Shown here: positions 28,046 through 36,113 of the stretch, piece by piece
Numbering within the stretch: the first letter of the stretch is position 1
Layout: every line of letters begins with the position of its first letter
From: Caballeronia terrestris
Lineage (GTDB): Bacteria > Pseudomonadota > Gammaproteobacteria > Burkholderiales > Burkholderiaceae
Direction: 5' to 3'
DNA: 64,000 nucleotides
NCBI RefSeq assembly: GCF_001544515.1
Contig: NZ_FCOL02000007.1
Location: 124,001-188,000 of the forward strand
Translations under genes and position numbers: made by a program
Notes under the pieces: generated by a model
Databases searched by the model: none
Told to the model about the DNA's origin: nothing
Seen by the model: only the letters and a program-made list of their open reading frames with translations

Positions 28046-29641
28046 ATGGCCGTTCATACAGCCGCGCAACATTCCAGTTCCCAGGTCCTGCCGTTCCGCG
28101 AATCGCTGATGGCGATGATCGGGATCTCGTTCGTGACGATGCTCGTCGCGCTGGATCAGACGGTCGTCGGCACGGCGTTGCCCACCATCGTCGCCGAACT
28201 GAAGGGCTTCGATCTCTACGCGTGGGTCGCGACGTCGTATCTGCTGCTTTCCGTCATTACCGTACCCATTTTCGGCCGCCTTGGCGATTACTACGGACGC
28301 AAGCCGTTCGTGATCGCGTCGATCGTCGTCTTCACCGTGGCGTCCGTGCTCTGCGGGCTCGCCAACAGCATGCTCTTTCTCGTGCTCGCGCGCGGCTTGC
28401 AGGGCATCGGCGGCGGGATGCTGGTCGGCACGGCGTTCGCGTGCATTGCTGATCTGTTCCCCGACAACGTCGTGCGCCTGCGCTGGCAGGTACTGATGAG
28501 TTCGGCGTTCGGCATCGCGAACGCGGTCGGGCCGTCGCTCGGCGGCTTTCTCACCGAGTATTACGGCTGGCGGTCGGTGTTCTACGTGAATCTGCCGGTC
28601 GGCGTGCTCTCGCTGGTTTTCGTCTGGCGTTATCTGCCGCATCTCCGGCACGTCGCGCACGAGGGCAAAATGCGGCTCGACTGGCCGGGTGCCGCGCTGA
28701 TCGCCATCGCGCTCGGTTCGCTGCAGATGTTCGTCGAAACCGTGCCGAAGCAGGGCGTCACCGCGGAAACGGTTGTATTGATCGCGCTGAGCGTCGCGAG
28801 CGCTATTTCACTGTGGTTCTGGGAGAAACGCTGCCCGCACGCGATCCTGCCGATCGACATGTTCCGCAACAAGAGCCTCGCGGCGCTCTTCACGCTCGGC
28901 ATTCTCGGCGGCTTCACGATGTTTTCGCTGCTTTTCTACGCGCCGCTGCTGTTCCAGGGCGGTTTCGGGATGTCGCCGAAGGACGCCGGGCTGATGATTA
29001 CGCCGCTCGTCGTGTTCATTACGATTGGCAGTATCGCGAACGGGCGCATCGTCACGCGCGTGAAAAACCCGAATTCGATGCTCTACGTCGGTTTCGCGCT
29101 GCTGGTCGTGGCGTGTCTCGGTGTGGTGATCGCGACGCGCGCGATGCCGCGTCCCGTCCTGATGACGTTCATGCTGATCGGCGGCTTGGGCCTTGGCTTC
29201 GTGATGCCGAACCTGACCGTGTTCGCGCAGCAGACGGCGGGCCGCCAGCATCTCGGCATCGCGACGGCGCTTTTGCAGTCGTTGCGGATGATCGGCGGGA
29301 TGATCGGGACGGCGCTGACCGGCACGCTCGTCACGCATCTGTACGCGAGCGGCGTGAAGCTCGCGCTGGAGAAAGACCGCGCGACGCACTGGTACCCCGA
29401 TCTCTCCGATCCGCAGATCCTGATCAACCGGGAGGCGCAGGACACGCTGCTGTCGCAACTCGGCGCGGCGGGTCACAATGGCGCGCTGCTGCTGGAGGCG
29501 GCGCGCGAGGCGCTGGTCGCCGCGATCCACATCGGGCTGGCGCTGGCGGCGATCGTCGCGGTGATTTCGCTGTGGCAGTCGCGCCGCGTGCCGCCGATAC
29601 GCCTGAAAGGCCCGGTCGATCCGACGATCGTCGCCGAATGA
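28046..29641 (+). CDS. EmrB/QacA-family (DHA2) drug:proton antiporter
   Basis: Multidrug efflux MFS transporter of 531 residues with 14 predicted membrane helices. Helix 1 has the DHA2 motif FVTMLVALDQTVVGTALPTI. Loop 2-3 carries GRLGDYYGRKPFVI. Helix 5 has motif C as GIANAVGPSLGGFLTEYYGW. A late periplasmic loop (LALEKDRATHWYPDLSDPQI) matches the EmrB type. The ATG at 28046 was chosen because the membrane domain begins shortly after it. The marR-type gene starts immediately downstream, the common layout of a pump followed by its own repressor. No membrane-fusion protein gene is adjacent. Confidence 0.9.
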   Translation: MAVHTAAQHSSSQVLPFRESLMAMIGISFVTMLVALDQTVVGTALPTIVAELKGFDLYAWVATSYLLLSVITVPIFGRLGDYYGRKPFVIASIVVFTVASVLCGLANSMLFLVLARGLQGIGGGMLVGTAFACIADLFPDNVVRLRWQVLMSSAFGIANAVGPSLGGFLTEYYGWRSVFYVNLPVGVLSLVFVWRYLPHLRHVAHEGKMRLDWPGAALIAIALGSLQMFVETVPKQGVTAETVVLIALSVASAISLWFWEKRCPHAILPIDMFRNKSLAALFTLGILGGFTMFSLLFYAPLLFQGGFGMSPKDAGLMITPLVVFITIGSIANGRIVTRVKNPNSMLYVGFALLVVACLGVVIATRAMPRPVLMTFMLIGGLGLGFVMPNLTVFAQQTAGRQHLGIATALLQSLRMIGGMIGTALTGTLVTHLYASGVKLALEKDRATHWYPDLSDPQILINREAQDTLLSQLGAAGHNGALLLEAAREALVAAIHIGLALAAIVAVISLWQSRRVPPIRLKGPVDPTIVAE

Positions 29642-29661
29642 TTTTGCGGGAAGACAACAGT

Positions 29662-30120
29662 ATGGAAGAACAGGACCGTATTGCCGTGGTGCAACAGTTC
29701 GGGCGCACGTATCGCGCATTCATGTCAGCGTTCGAATCGCAGGTCGGCCAGCCGATGCCGCGCTGGCGCATCCTGCTCGCGCTGCACGAGCAGGCGGGGG
29801 AATCGTCGCAGAAGAAGCTGGTGGAGCGGTTGCGCGTCGATCCGGGCGCGCTCACGCGGCAACTGAAGGCGCTCGAAGCGCTCGGCTGGATCGCGCGCAG
29901 TGTAGATCCGCGTGACAACCGCATCTCGAATGTCCTGCTGACGCCGGACGGGCGCGCCGTGATCGAAGCCGGCTTGCCGCGCAGGAACGCGTTCCTGCAC
30001 GACACGATGGCGTCGCTTCCGGACGACGCCATCGCAGCACTTTCAGATGCGCTGCGGATGCTTGAGCAGCGTATCCAGGAGGTGGCGGCGTCGGGCGCCG
30101 CCCCGAGCGAGGACGCTTAA
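29662..30120 (+). CDS. MarR-family transcriptional regulator
   Basis: A 152-residue winged-helix regulator starting MEEQDRIAVVQQFG. The wHTH is at about 35-100: RWRILLALHEQAGESSQKKL, then RVDPGALTRQLKALEALGWI and the wing RSVDPRDNRISNVLLT. GGGAAG lies about 9 nt before this ATG. An alternative ATG at 29638 overlaps the pump stop as ATGA and would add eight residues, so translation is probably coupled to the transporter gene. Likely ligand-responsive repressor of the pump operon. Its stop overlaps the convergent amino acid deaminase by four bases. Confidence 0.88.
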   Translation: MEEQDRIAVVQQFGRTYRAFMSAFESQVGQPMPRWRILLALHEQAGESSQKKLVERLRVDPGALTRQLKALEALGWIARSVDPRDNRISNVLLTPDGRAVIEAGLPRRNAFLHDTMASLPDDAIAALSDALRMLEQRIQEVAASGAAPSEDA

Positions 30121-31391
30121 AAGAACGTCTCGATCACTTCCGTCACGCGGAATTTACGATCGACGACGAGCACCTGGCGCCATTTGTCGAACGTGAGGCA
30201 GGGGTGCGAGATGTCGAACGCAATCATGTCGCCGACCTTCACGTCGTCGCCCGGCTTGATGCGCAGATACGCGTGCTGGTCCATCAGGCCGAAGATTTCC
30301 CAGCCGTCGTCGGGACCTACGTCGCGCGGCGCCTCATCACCCGGCCGATAGTGGCGCGCGGGCTCCGGCATCCCGGCATCGAATGCGGAATCGCGCTTGC
30401 CCAGGCCGATGATCGCGCGATCCGGCTCCGGAATCGACTGCACGTACGCCCACAGTTGCAGCGCCGGCTTCAGCCCTTGGCCCATCTTCTTCGCGATCGG
30501 ATTGCGCGCGAAAATCTCGCTCTGCGCCTTTTTGTAGATGCCGACGTCGTGCGTCAGATAGCAGCCCGGCCGCAGCACGACTTCGATCACGTCGCTGTGC
30601 GCCTTCGCGAATTCATCGGCGACGACGTCGTACCACGCCGAACCCGCACCCGACAAAATTGCCGGCTTGCGCGTGATCTTCCCTTCGGCGACGAGCGCGC
30701 GCGTGATCGCCACCGCGCTTTGCAGGAATTCGCGCACTTTCGACTCATCCTGCAGCACGCCTTCGTACAACTCGATGCCCGCGAGCTGGATGGTGTCCGG
30801 CCAGCGCGCGATGGCGGCCAGCACGGCTTCGCGCTGCGCGTCGTCGCGCACGCCGGTTCGGCCGCCCGGCACGCCGAGCTCGATCAGCACGTTCAGCTTT
30901 TTCTTCACGTCGCTGAAGAACGTGCCCAGTTGATCAACGCCATCCGCTGAATCCACCAGACAAAAGAACTCGAAATTGGGATCAGTCAGCAATTCCGCGA
31001 TCATGCCCATGTTGCGCTTGCCGACGAGCTGGTTCGCGAGCAGCACGCGATGCACGCCGCCGCGATACGCCGCGCGCACCTGATGCGCAGTCGCGAGCGT
31101 GATGCCCCACGCACCGGCTTCGAGCTGGCGGCGGAACAACTGCGGCGCCATCGTCGTCTTGCCGTGCGGCGCGAGCTTCACGCCGTATTCCGCGACGAAC
31201 GCCTGCATCCACTTCAGGTTGTACTCGATGCGATCCGCGTACAGCACGGCGGCCGGCAGGCTCACGTCTTCGTCGAGCAGGTTCCAGTCGAGCCGCCCCG
31301 CGTCGCTTAGCTGGATGCCCGTGCCCGGCACCATGCCGAGACCCTTGCCAAACGGGTCGATCGTGGCGTTCTGATAGTTTGTAACTTTCAT
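30117..31391 (-). CDS. Fold-type III PLP amino acid deaminase (D-serine dehydratase/D-threonine aldolase-like)
   Basis: Pyridoxal-phosphate, metal-dependent enzyme acting on D-amino acids, 424 residues. An alanine-racemase-type N-terminal barrel carries the PLP Lys in KLAPHGKTTMAPQLF (about residue 75). A C-terminal beta domain has the metal site DISHPCLTFDKWRQV (about 393-407), where the His-x-Cys pair matches the zinc ligands of eukaryotic D-serine dehydratase (DSD1). Substrate is probably a D-amino acid such as D-Ser or D-Thr; precise specificity is unknown. It is divergent from rpiR, D-aminoacylase and ridA. That context fits a D-amino-acid utilisation unit in which deacylated D-amino acids are deaminated. 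Confidence 0.85.
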   Translation of the reverse strand: MKVTNYQNATIDPFGKGLGMVPGTGIQLSDAGRLDWNLLDEDVSLPAAVLYADRIEYNLKWMQAFVAEYGVKLAPHGKTTMAPQLFRRQLEAGAWGITLATAHQVRAAYRGGVHRVLLANQLVGKRNMGMIAELLTDPNFEFFCLVDSADGVDQLGTFFSDVKKKLNVLIELGVPGGRTGVRDDAQREAVLAAIARWPDTIQLAGIELYEGVLQDESKVREFLQSAVAITRALVAEGKITRKPAILSGAGSAWYDVVADEFAKAHSDVIEVVLRPGCYLTHDVGIYKKAQSEIFARNPIAKKMGQGLKPALQLWAYVQSIPEPDRAIIGLGKRDSAFDAGMPEPARHYRPGDEAPRDVGPDDGWEIFGLMDQHAYLRIKPGDDVKVGDMIAFDISHPCLTFDKWRQVLVVDRKFRVTEVIETFF

Positions 31392-31432
31392 GTCCTGCTA
31401 CTCCATCGTCCGTTTAAATAGACTTCTGTCGA

Positions 31433-31481
31433 TACTTAACTGGCGCCAAGGTTGACGACAACATGTTACCGAAAGTAGGAT
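31433..31481. promoter_or_regulatory. Candidate overlapping divergent promoters for the D-amino-acid locus
   Basis: Minus strand: TTGTCG (31461-31456), 17-nt spacer, TAAGTA (31438-31433), about 42 nt before the deaminase start. Plus strand: TTGACG (31452-31457), 18-nt spacer, TAGGAT (31476-31481), about 64 nt before the rpiR start. The two -35 boxes overlap, and a perfect AACATGTT palindrome (31460-31467) lies beside them, a plausible regulator site. This is by inspection only. Confidence 0.35.
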
Positions 31482-31545
31482 GCGGGATAAATTGTTATTT
31501 AGTACCACGGCGCTGAAGCCGTTTTCTGAACCCGGATTTACCCTG

Positions 31546-32433
31546 ATGAATGTGTCATCGGAACCGCTTGCTTTCGATATCGTCGCCCGGATCGCCGAGC
31601 GCGCGCCCGAGTTGCGCTCGGCGGAGCGCAAGGTCGCGGCGCTGATCCTCGACGACCTGACGGGCGCCTCGCGCGCGAGCATCGGCGCGCTCGCGGAGAA
31701 GGCCGAGGTAAGCATCGCGACGGTTACGCGGTTCGCGAAGGCGGTCGGCTGCGCGGACGTGCGCGAGCTGAAGCTGCGGCTCGCGCAGGCGGCGGCGGTC
31801 GGCCAGCGCTTTCTCAAGCGCGAGCCCGACGACCTGCCCGATTCCCTCGCGACGCGCATCTTCGAGGAAGTGCAGACCACGCTCGCGCACAACCAGGGCG
31901 CGCTGCGCGCCGCGCCGATCGAAGCGGCGGCCGATGCGCTCGGCGCGGCGTCGATGATCTACGTATTCGGCATGGGCGGCGGCTCCACGGCGCTCTCCGA
32001 CGAAATGCGCTTCCGGCTCGTGCGGCTCGGCCGGCCGGTGGCGTCGTATCAGGACGGCTTGTTGCAGCGCATGGTCGCCGCGACGCTGTCGAAGGAACAC
32101 GTAGTCGTGGCGCTTTCGGTTACCGGACAGACGCCGGAAATGGTCGAAAGCTGCCGCCTCGCGCGCGAATACGGCGCGCGCGTGATCGCGTTGACGGCGC
32201 CGGCGTCGCCGCTCGCGCAACTCGCCGACTGGCTGATCCCGATCATCGCGATCGAGACCGATTTCATCTACAAGCCATCGTCGTCGCGTTACGCGATGAT
32301 GATGGCGCTCGACCTGCTCGTCACCGAACTGGCCGTCAAGCAGGCGAGCCACAGCCGCGAACTGCTGCGCCGCATGAAACACGCACTCGATGCGCATCGG
32401 GGCGGCGGCGAGCGTCAACCCCTGGGAGACTGA
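31546..32433 (+). CDS. RpiR-family transcriptional regulator
   Basis: A 295-residue regulator with an N-terminal HTH_6 domain (residues 5-80; IGALAEKAEVSIATVTRFAK is the helix-turn-helix, followed by AVGCADVRELKLRLAQA). A C-terminal SIS domain (about 125-260) has YVFGMGGGSTALSDEMRFRL and ALSVTGQTPEMVESCRLARE. Such proteins usually sense a phosphosugar, but in D-amino-acid loci of this genus group they regulate the adjacent deaminase/aminoacylase genes. The start at 31546 was preferred over ATG 31480, which falls inside a candidate -10. The D-aminoacylase gene starts 2 nt after its stop, so it is cotranscribed with its likely targets. Confidence 0.9.
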   Translation: MNVSSEPLAFDIVARIAERAPELRSAERKVAALILDDLTGASRASIGALAEKAEVSIATVTRFAKAVGCADVRELKLRLAQAAAVGQRFLKREPDDLPDSLATRIFEEVQTTLAHNQGALRAAPIEAAADALGAASMIYVFGMGGGSTALSDEMRFRLVRLGRPVASYQDGLLQRMVAATLSKEHVVVALSVTGQTPEMVESCRLAREYGARVIALTAPASPLAQLADWLIPIIAIETDFIYKPSSSRYAMMMALDLLVTELAVKQASHSRELLRRMKHALDAHRGGGERQPLGD

Positions 32434-32435
32434 AC

Positions 32436-33932
32436 ATGGATTCGCAAGCGGAAACCGAGAAGGCCGATACGCTGATCGTCGGCGCACGCGTGATCGACGG
32501 CACGGGCGCGCCCGCCGTCGAACGCGACGTGGCGCTGCGCGACGGCCGGATCGTCGCGATTACGGCGCCGGGCGGCCTCGCCGGCTGGACGGCGGATGAG
32601 GTCGTCGAAGCTGAAGGGCGCGTGCTGGCGCCCGGTTTCATCGATGTCCACACGCACGACGACACGCACGTGATCCGCTCGCCGCAGATGCTGCCGAAGC
32701 TGACGCAAGGCGTGACGACCGTGATCGTCGGCAATTGCGGGATCAGCGTGTCGCCGGTGACGTTGAAAGGCGCGCCGCCCGACCCGATGAACCTGCTCGG
32801 CGACGAAGGCGCGTTCCTCTATCCGACGTTTGCCGATTACGTCGAAGCGGTCAACGAGGCGCGGCCGGCGGTGAACGTCGGCGCACTGATCGGGCATACG
32901 GCGCTGCGCAACAATCACATGGACCGTCTCGACCGGGCGGCGACTTCGACCGAAATCGAAGGCATGCGCGCGCAACTCGAAGAAGCGCTCGAGAACGGCG
33001 CGCTCGGTTTGAGCAGCGGGCTTGCCTACGGATCGGCGTTCAGCGCGCCGCCGGAAGAGGTGAAGGCGCTGGCCGAGCCGCTTTCAAAGGCGGGCGCGCT
33101 CTACACGACGCACATGCGCACCGAATTCGACGCGATCCTCGACGCGATGGACGAGGCGTACCAGGTCGGCCGCCATGCGCGCGTGCCGGTGGTGATTTCG
33201 CATCTGAAGTGCGCGGGGCCGTCGAATTGGGGACGTAGCGTCGAGGTGCTGAAGTCGCTGGAAAACACGCGGGACGGCCAGCCGGTCGGCTGCGACTGCT
33301 ATCCATACAACCGCAGTTCATCGACGCTCGACTTGAAGCAGGTGACCGGCGACATCGACATCACGATCACCTGGTCCGAGCCGCATCCCGAAATGGCGGG
33401 CAAGCTGATCAAGGAGGTCGCGGCGGAGTGGGACGTGAGCCAGCAGGAGGCGGGCAAGCGCCTGCAGCCGGCGGGCGCGGTGTATCACAACATGTCGGAG
33501 GACGACGTGCGGCGCATCCTCTCGCATCCCGCGACGATGGTCGGCTCCGACGGCCTGCCGAACGATCCGCTGCCGCATCCGCGTCTGTGGGGCGCGTTTC
33601 CACGCGTGCTCGGCCATTACGCCCGCGACACGGCGCTGCTGCCGCTGGAAGAGGCCGTGCGCAAGATGACGAGTTTGTCGGCGCGGCGCTTCGGGCTGCC
33701 CGAGCGCGGCGAGGTGAAGGTGGGCTATCACGCCGATCTGGTGATGTTCGACGCGGAAAAGGTCCGCGATGCCGCGACGTTCGCCGATCCGCAGCAACCA
33801 GCGGATGGCATCGACGCGGTCTGGGTGAACGGGGTTTTGTCGTATAGCGAGCGGGCGGTGACCGGCGAGCGTGCGGGACATTTCGTGTCGCGTGGTTCGG
33901 CTTCCAAGCTGGACGCACACGGCGCTTTTTGA
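32436..33932 (+). CDS. D-aminoacylase (N-acyl-D-amino-acid deacylase)
   Basis: Zinc amidohydrolase releasing D-amino acids from N-acyl-D-amino acids, 498 residues (family about 480-500). The metal site is readable: H-x-H in PGFIDVHTHDDTHVI (about 70-84), the bridging Cys in VGNCGISVSP (about 105), and His ligands in TTHMRTEFD and VVISHLKCAGPSNWG. The catalytic Asp lies in VGSDGLPNDPLPHPR. A C-terminal small beta domain (VKVGYHADLVMFDAEKVRDA) completes the amidohydrolase fold. It lies 2 nt after rpiR and 18 nt before ridA in one operon, and feeds the divergent deaminase. Confidence 0.93.
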   Translation: MDSQAETEKADTLIVGARVIDGTGAPAVERDVALRDGRIVAITAPGGLAGWTADEVVEAEGRVLAPGFIDVHTHDDTHVIRSPQMLPKLTQGVTTVIVGNCGISVSPVTLKGAPPDPMNLLGDEGAFLYPTFADYVEAVNEARPAVNVGALIGHTALRNNHMDRLDRAATSTEIEGMRAQLEEALENGALGLSSGLAYGSAFSAPPEEVKALAEPLSKAGALYTTHMRTEFDAILDAMDEAYQVGRHARVPVVISHLKCAGPSNWGRSVEVLKSLENTRDGQPVGCDCYPYNRSSSTLDLKQVTGDIDITITWSEPHPEMAGKLIKEVAAEWDVSQQEAGKRLQPAGAVYHNMSEDDVRRILSHPATMVGSDGLPNDPLPHPRLWGAFPRVLGHYARDTALLPLEEAVRKMTSLSARRFGLPERGEVKVGYHADLVMFDAEKVRDAATFADPQQPADGIDAVWVNGVLSYSERAVTGERAGHFVSRGSASKLDAHGAF

Positions 33933-33950
33933 GTTTTAAAGGAGTTGAAG

Positions 33951-34337
33951 ATGAAACGATATGGCGTGGAAGGCGGTAAAGGTCAGGGCGGCGCGCATAT
34001 GCCGTTTGCGCGGGCGGTCGAAGCGAATGGATGGCTGTTTGTTTCGGGACAGACGCCGATGGAAAATGGCGAAGTAATTAACGGCGGAATCGTCGATCAA
34101 TCGCATAAATGCATTCAGAACGTTTTCGCGATTTTGAAAGAAGCGGGGTATGGCGCGGAGCATGTGGTCCGATGCGGCGTGTGGCTCGACGATCCGCGGG
34201 ATTTTGCTTCGTTCAATAAAGTGTTCAAGGAGTATTTCGGAGAAAATCCGCCGGCGCGCGCTTGTGTGGTTTCTTCGATGGTGATCGATTGCAAGGTCGA
34301 GGTGGATTGCGTGGCTTATAAGGCGCCTGCTGCCTGA
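33951..34337 (+). CDS. RidA/YjgF-family imine deaminase
   Basis: A 128-residue trimeric RidA-family protein that hydrolyses reactive enamine/imine intermediates released by PLP enzymes. Typical blocks are FARAVEANGWLFVSGQTPME, GGIVDQSHKCIQNVFAILKE and the C-terminal RACVVSSMVIDCKVEVDCVA; the catalytic Arg lies in PARACVV. The ATG at 33951 has GGAG six bases upstream. Its place at the end of the D-aminoacylase operon fits detoxification of 2-aminoacrylate-type products from the deaminase. The gene is visibly less GC-rich than its neighbours at synonymous positions. Confidence 0.9.
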   Translation: MKRYGVEGGKGQGGAHMPFARAVEANGWLFVSGQTPMENGEVINGGIVDQSHKCIQNVFAILKEAGYGAEHVVRCGVWLDDPRDFASFNKVFKEYFGENPPARACVVSSMVIDCKVEVDCVAYKAPAA

Positions 34338-34344
34338 ATTGCTT

Positions 34345-34376
34345 AAAAAAGAGCGTTGCCGCAGATGGCAACGCTC
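34345..34376. terminator. Shared terminator between ridA and queF
   Basis: A 10-bp perfect stem (GAGCGTTGCC / GGCAACGCTC) with a 6-nt loop lies between convergent genes. Read on the minus strand it is followed by six T residues, an intrinsic terminator for queF. On the plus strand the T tract is interrupted. Confidence 0.85.
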
Positions 34377-34382
34377 GATTCT

Positions 34383-35207
34383 TTATTGCCGCCCCAACCG
34401 CGCATTATCCGGCATCGGTAAATTGAAATTCGTCCGGAACGGGTTGATATCCAGCCCACCTCTCCGCGTATATCTCGCATAAACCGCCAGCCTTTCCGGC
34501 TGACACTCCCGCATGATATCCATGAAAATACGCTCGACGCACTGCTCGTGAAACCCTGTATGTCCACGGTAAGAAATGACATACCGCAGCAATCCCGCGT
34601 GATCGATCTGTCCGCCGTAATAGCGAATCTGGACACTGCCCCAATCCGGCTGTCCGGTAACCGGACAATTCGATTTCAACAGATTCGAAAATAGCGTCTC
34701 GTCGACCGGCGCTTCATCATGCGTTGCTTTCAGCAATGACGGATCGGGCGAATAAACATCCGTATCCAGATCCAGCCGATCCAGCGACAACCCCTCGAAT
34801 TCCTCCATCTGCAACTTGCCGAAATCTGCGGGCGCGGCAAGCTGCACCGACACATTCACCCCGCAAATCGCCGACACGTCACGCTTGATCGCGGCGCGCA
34901 CGTCGTCGGTGGAATCGAAGGCCGTCTGCGCGAACGATCCCAAATACAACTTGAACGACTTCGATTCGACAATATTCGGCGATTCCGCCGGCACGAGAAA
35001 CGTTGCGACGGCTATCTGCGGCTTGCCGCGCCGGTTCAGCCAGGACAATTCATACGCATTCCAGATGTCCGTCCCGAAAAACGGCAGCCGCGCGCCAATG
35101 CCGATCGCATCGCGCGCCGTCTTGCGGTCGATCGGGAACAGCAGCAGCGGATCGTACTGTTCTGTGTAGACAACTTCCTTGCCGAGCGGAGATTGGTCGG
35201 GTGTCAT
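34383..35207 (-). CDS. queF: NADPH-dependent 7-cyano-7-deazaguanine reductase
   Basis: Reduces preQ0 to preQ1 in queuosine biosynthesis. At 274 residues it is the long, two-domain proteobacterial form (E. coli 282). The catalytic Cys and Asp are in [18 protein letters not shown] (about 175-192). The QueF motif and NADPH-binding region follow in [20 protein letters not shown]. The N-terminal tunnelling-fold repeat is visible in the stretch [20 protein letters not shown]. Its ATG overlaps the stop of the nucleotidase gene by four bases (ATGA), so the two are translationally coupled. Third gene of the ilvA-nucleotidase-queF unit. Confidence 0.95.
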   Translation of the reverse strand: MTPDQSPLGKEVVYTEQYDPLLLFPIDRKTARDAIGIGARLPFFGTDIWNAYELSWLNRRGKPQIAVATFLVPAESPNIVESKSFKLYLGSFAQTAFDSTDDVRAAIKRDVSAICGVNVSVQLAAPADFGKLQMEEFEGLSLDRLDLDTDVYSPDPSLLKATHDEAPVDETLFSNLLKSNCPVTGQPDWGSVQIRYYGGQIDHAGLLRYVISYRGHTGFHEQCVERIFMDIMRECQPERLAVYARYTRRGGLDINPFRTNFNLPMPDNARLGRQ

Positions 35208-36109
35208 GATGCGTTCGATATGCCACTCAGTACGTGCCCGGTCGCGGTCACGACGCGGGCCGATTCGCAGTGGCCGATTTGGTCGTCGAAGAAGAAATCG
35301 GGCTCGAACGCGCGCAGGAACGCGCCTTTGTCGAGCCCGCCGAGGAACATCGCTTCGTCGATTTCGATGTTCCAGGCCATCAGCGTCCGGATCGCGCGCT
35401 CGTGCGCGGGAGCGGAACGCGCGGTGACGAGCGCGGTGCGGATGTGCATCGGCGCGGCGTCATCGGCGATTTTTTGCAGCTTGTGCAGCGCCGCCAGGAG
35501 CGGCTTCAGCGGCCCGCCAGCGAGCGGCGAATCCTTCTTCGTCGTCTCGTGCCCGACGAAAGCCGACAAACCGGCCGACTGAAACACGCGTTCGGCTTCA
35601 TCGGAGAAGAGGACGGCGTCTCCGTCGAAAGCGATGCGGATTTCGTCAGGATACTGGCTTGCGGCCTGCGGCGTCTCAGGCAGCACGCGCGCGGCGGGAA
35701 AACCGGCGTCGAGCGCGGCGCGCACGTCGTCCGGATTCGCCGACAGAAACAGCGACGCCCGCAGCGGCTTCAGATAGCCGAACGGCGGACGCCCGCGCGT
35801 AAACACGCCGCGCTCGATCGCGAGGCCGTGCGCCTTGCACGAACTGAACGCGCGCAGGCCGCTGATCGGATCGCTGCGCGAGAGGATCACCACTTCGACG
35901 TGATGCCCGCCCGCATTGAGCTTGAGCAGTTTGCCGATCAGCGGAAACGCGACGCCGGGCTTCGCCGGCACGTTCAGCCGCGACCGCTGCAGCGCTTCGT
36001 ACTCGGCGAGGTCGCCGGTTTCGTAGACCTCGTTCTCTTCCTCGAAATCGAAGAGCGCGCGCGACGAAATCGCGACGACGAGCTTGTCTTCCAGCGTAAA
36101 CGCCGCCAT
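35204..36109 (-). CDS. 5'-nucleotidase (HAD-like, cytosolic 5'-nucleotidase 1 type)
   Basis: A 301-residue protein resembling the NT5C1-type 5'-nucleotidase family. The start [21 protein letters not shown] has the family's N-terminal [11 protein letters not shown] in place of a canonical HAD DxDxT. Further blocks are [60 protein letters not shown] and [11 protein letters not shown] (acidic C-terminal metal site). [11 protein letters not shown] carries paired Asp residues suited to Mg2+. The ATG at 36109 lies 4 nt after the ilvA stop and was chosen for that reason. Likely dephosphorylates nucleoside monophosphates; substrate not determined. Confidence 0.83.
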   Translation of the reverse strand: MAAFTLEDKLVVAISSRALFDFEEENEVYETGDLAEYEALQRSRLNVPAKPGVAFPLIGKLLKLNAGGHHVEVVILSRSDPISGLRAFSSCKAHGLAIERGVFTRGRPPFGYLKPLRASLFLSANPDDVRAALDAGFPAARVLPETPQAASQYPDEIRIAFDGDAVLFSDEAERVFQSAGLSAFVGHETTKKDSPLAGGPLKPLLAALHKLQKIADDAAPMHIRTALVTARSAPAHERAIRTLMAWNIEIDEAMFLGGLDKGAFLRAFEPDFFFDDQIGHCESARVVTATGHVLSGISNAS

Positions 36110-36113
36110 CGCT

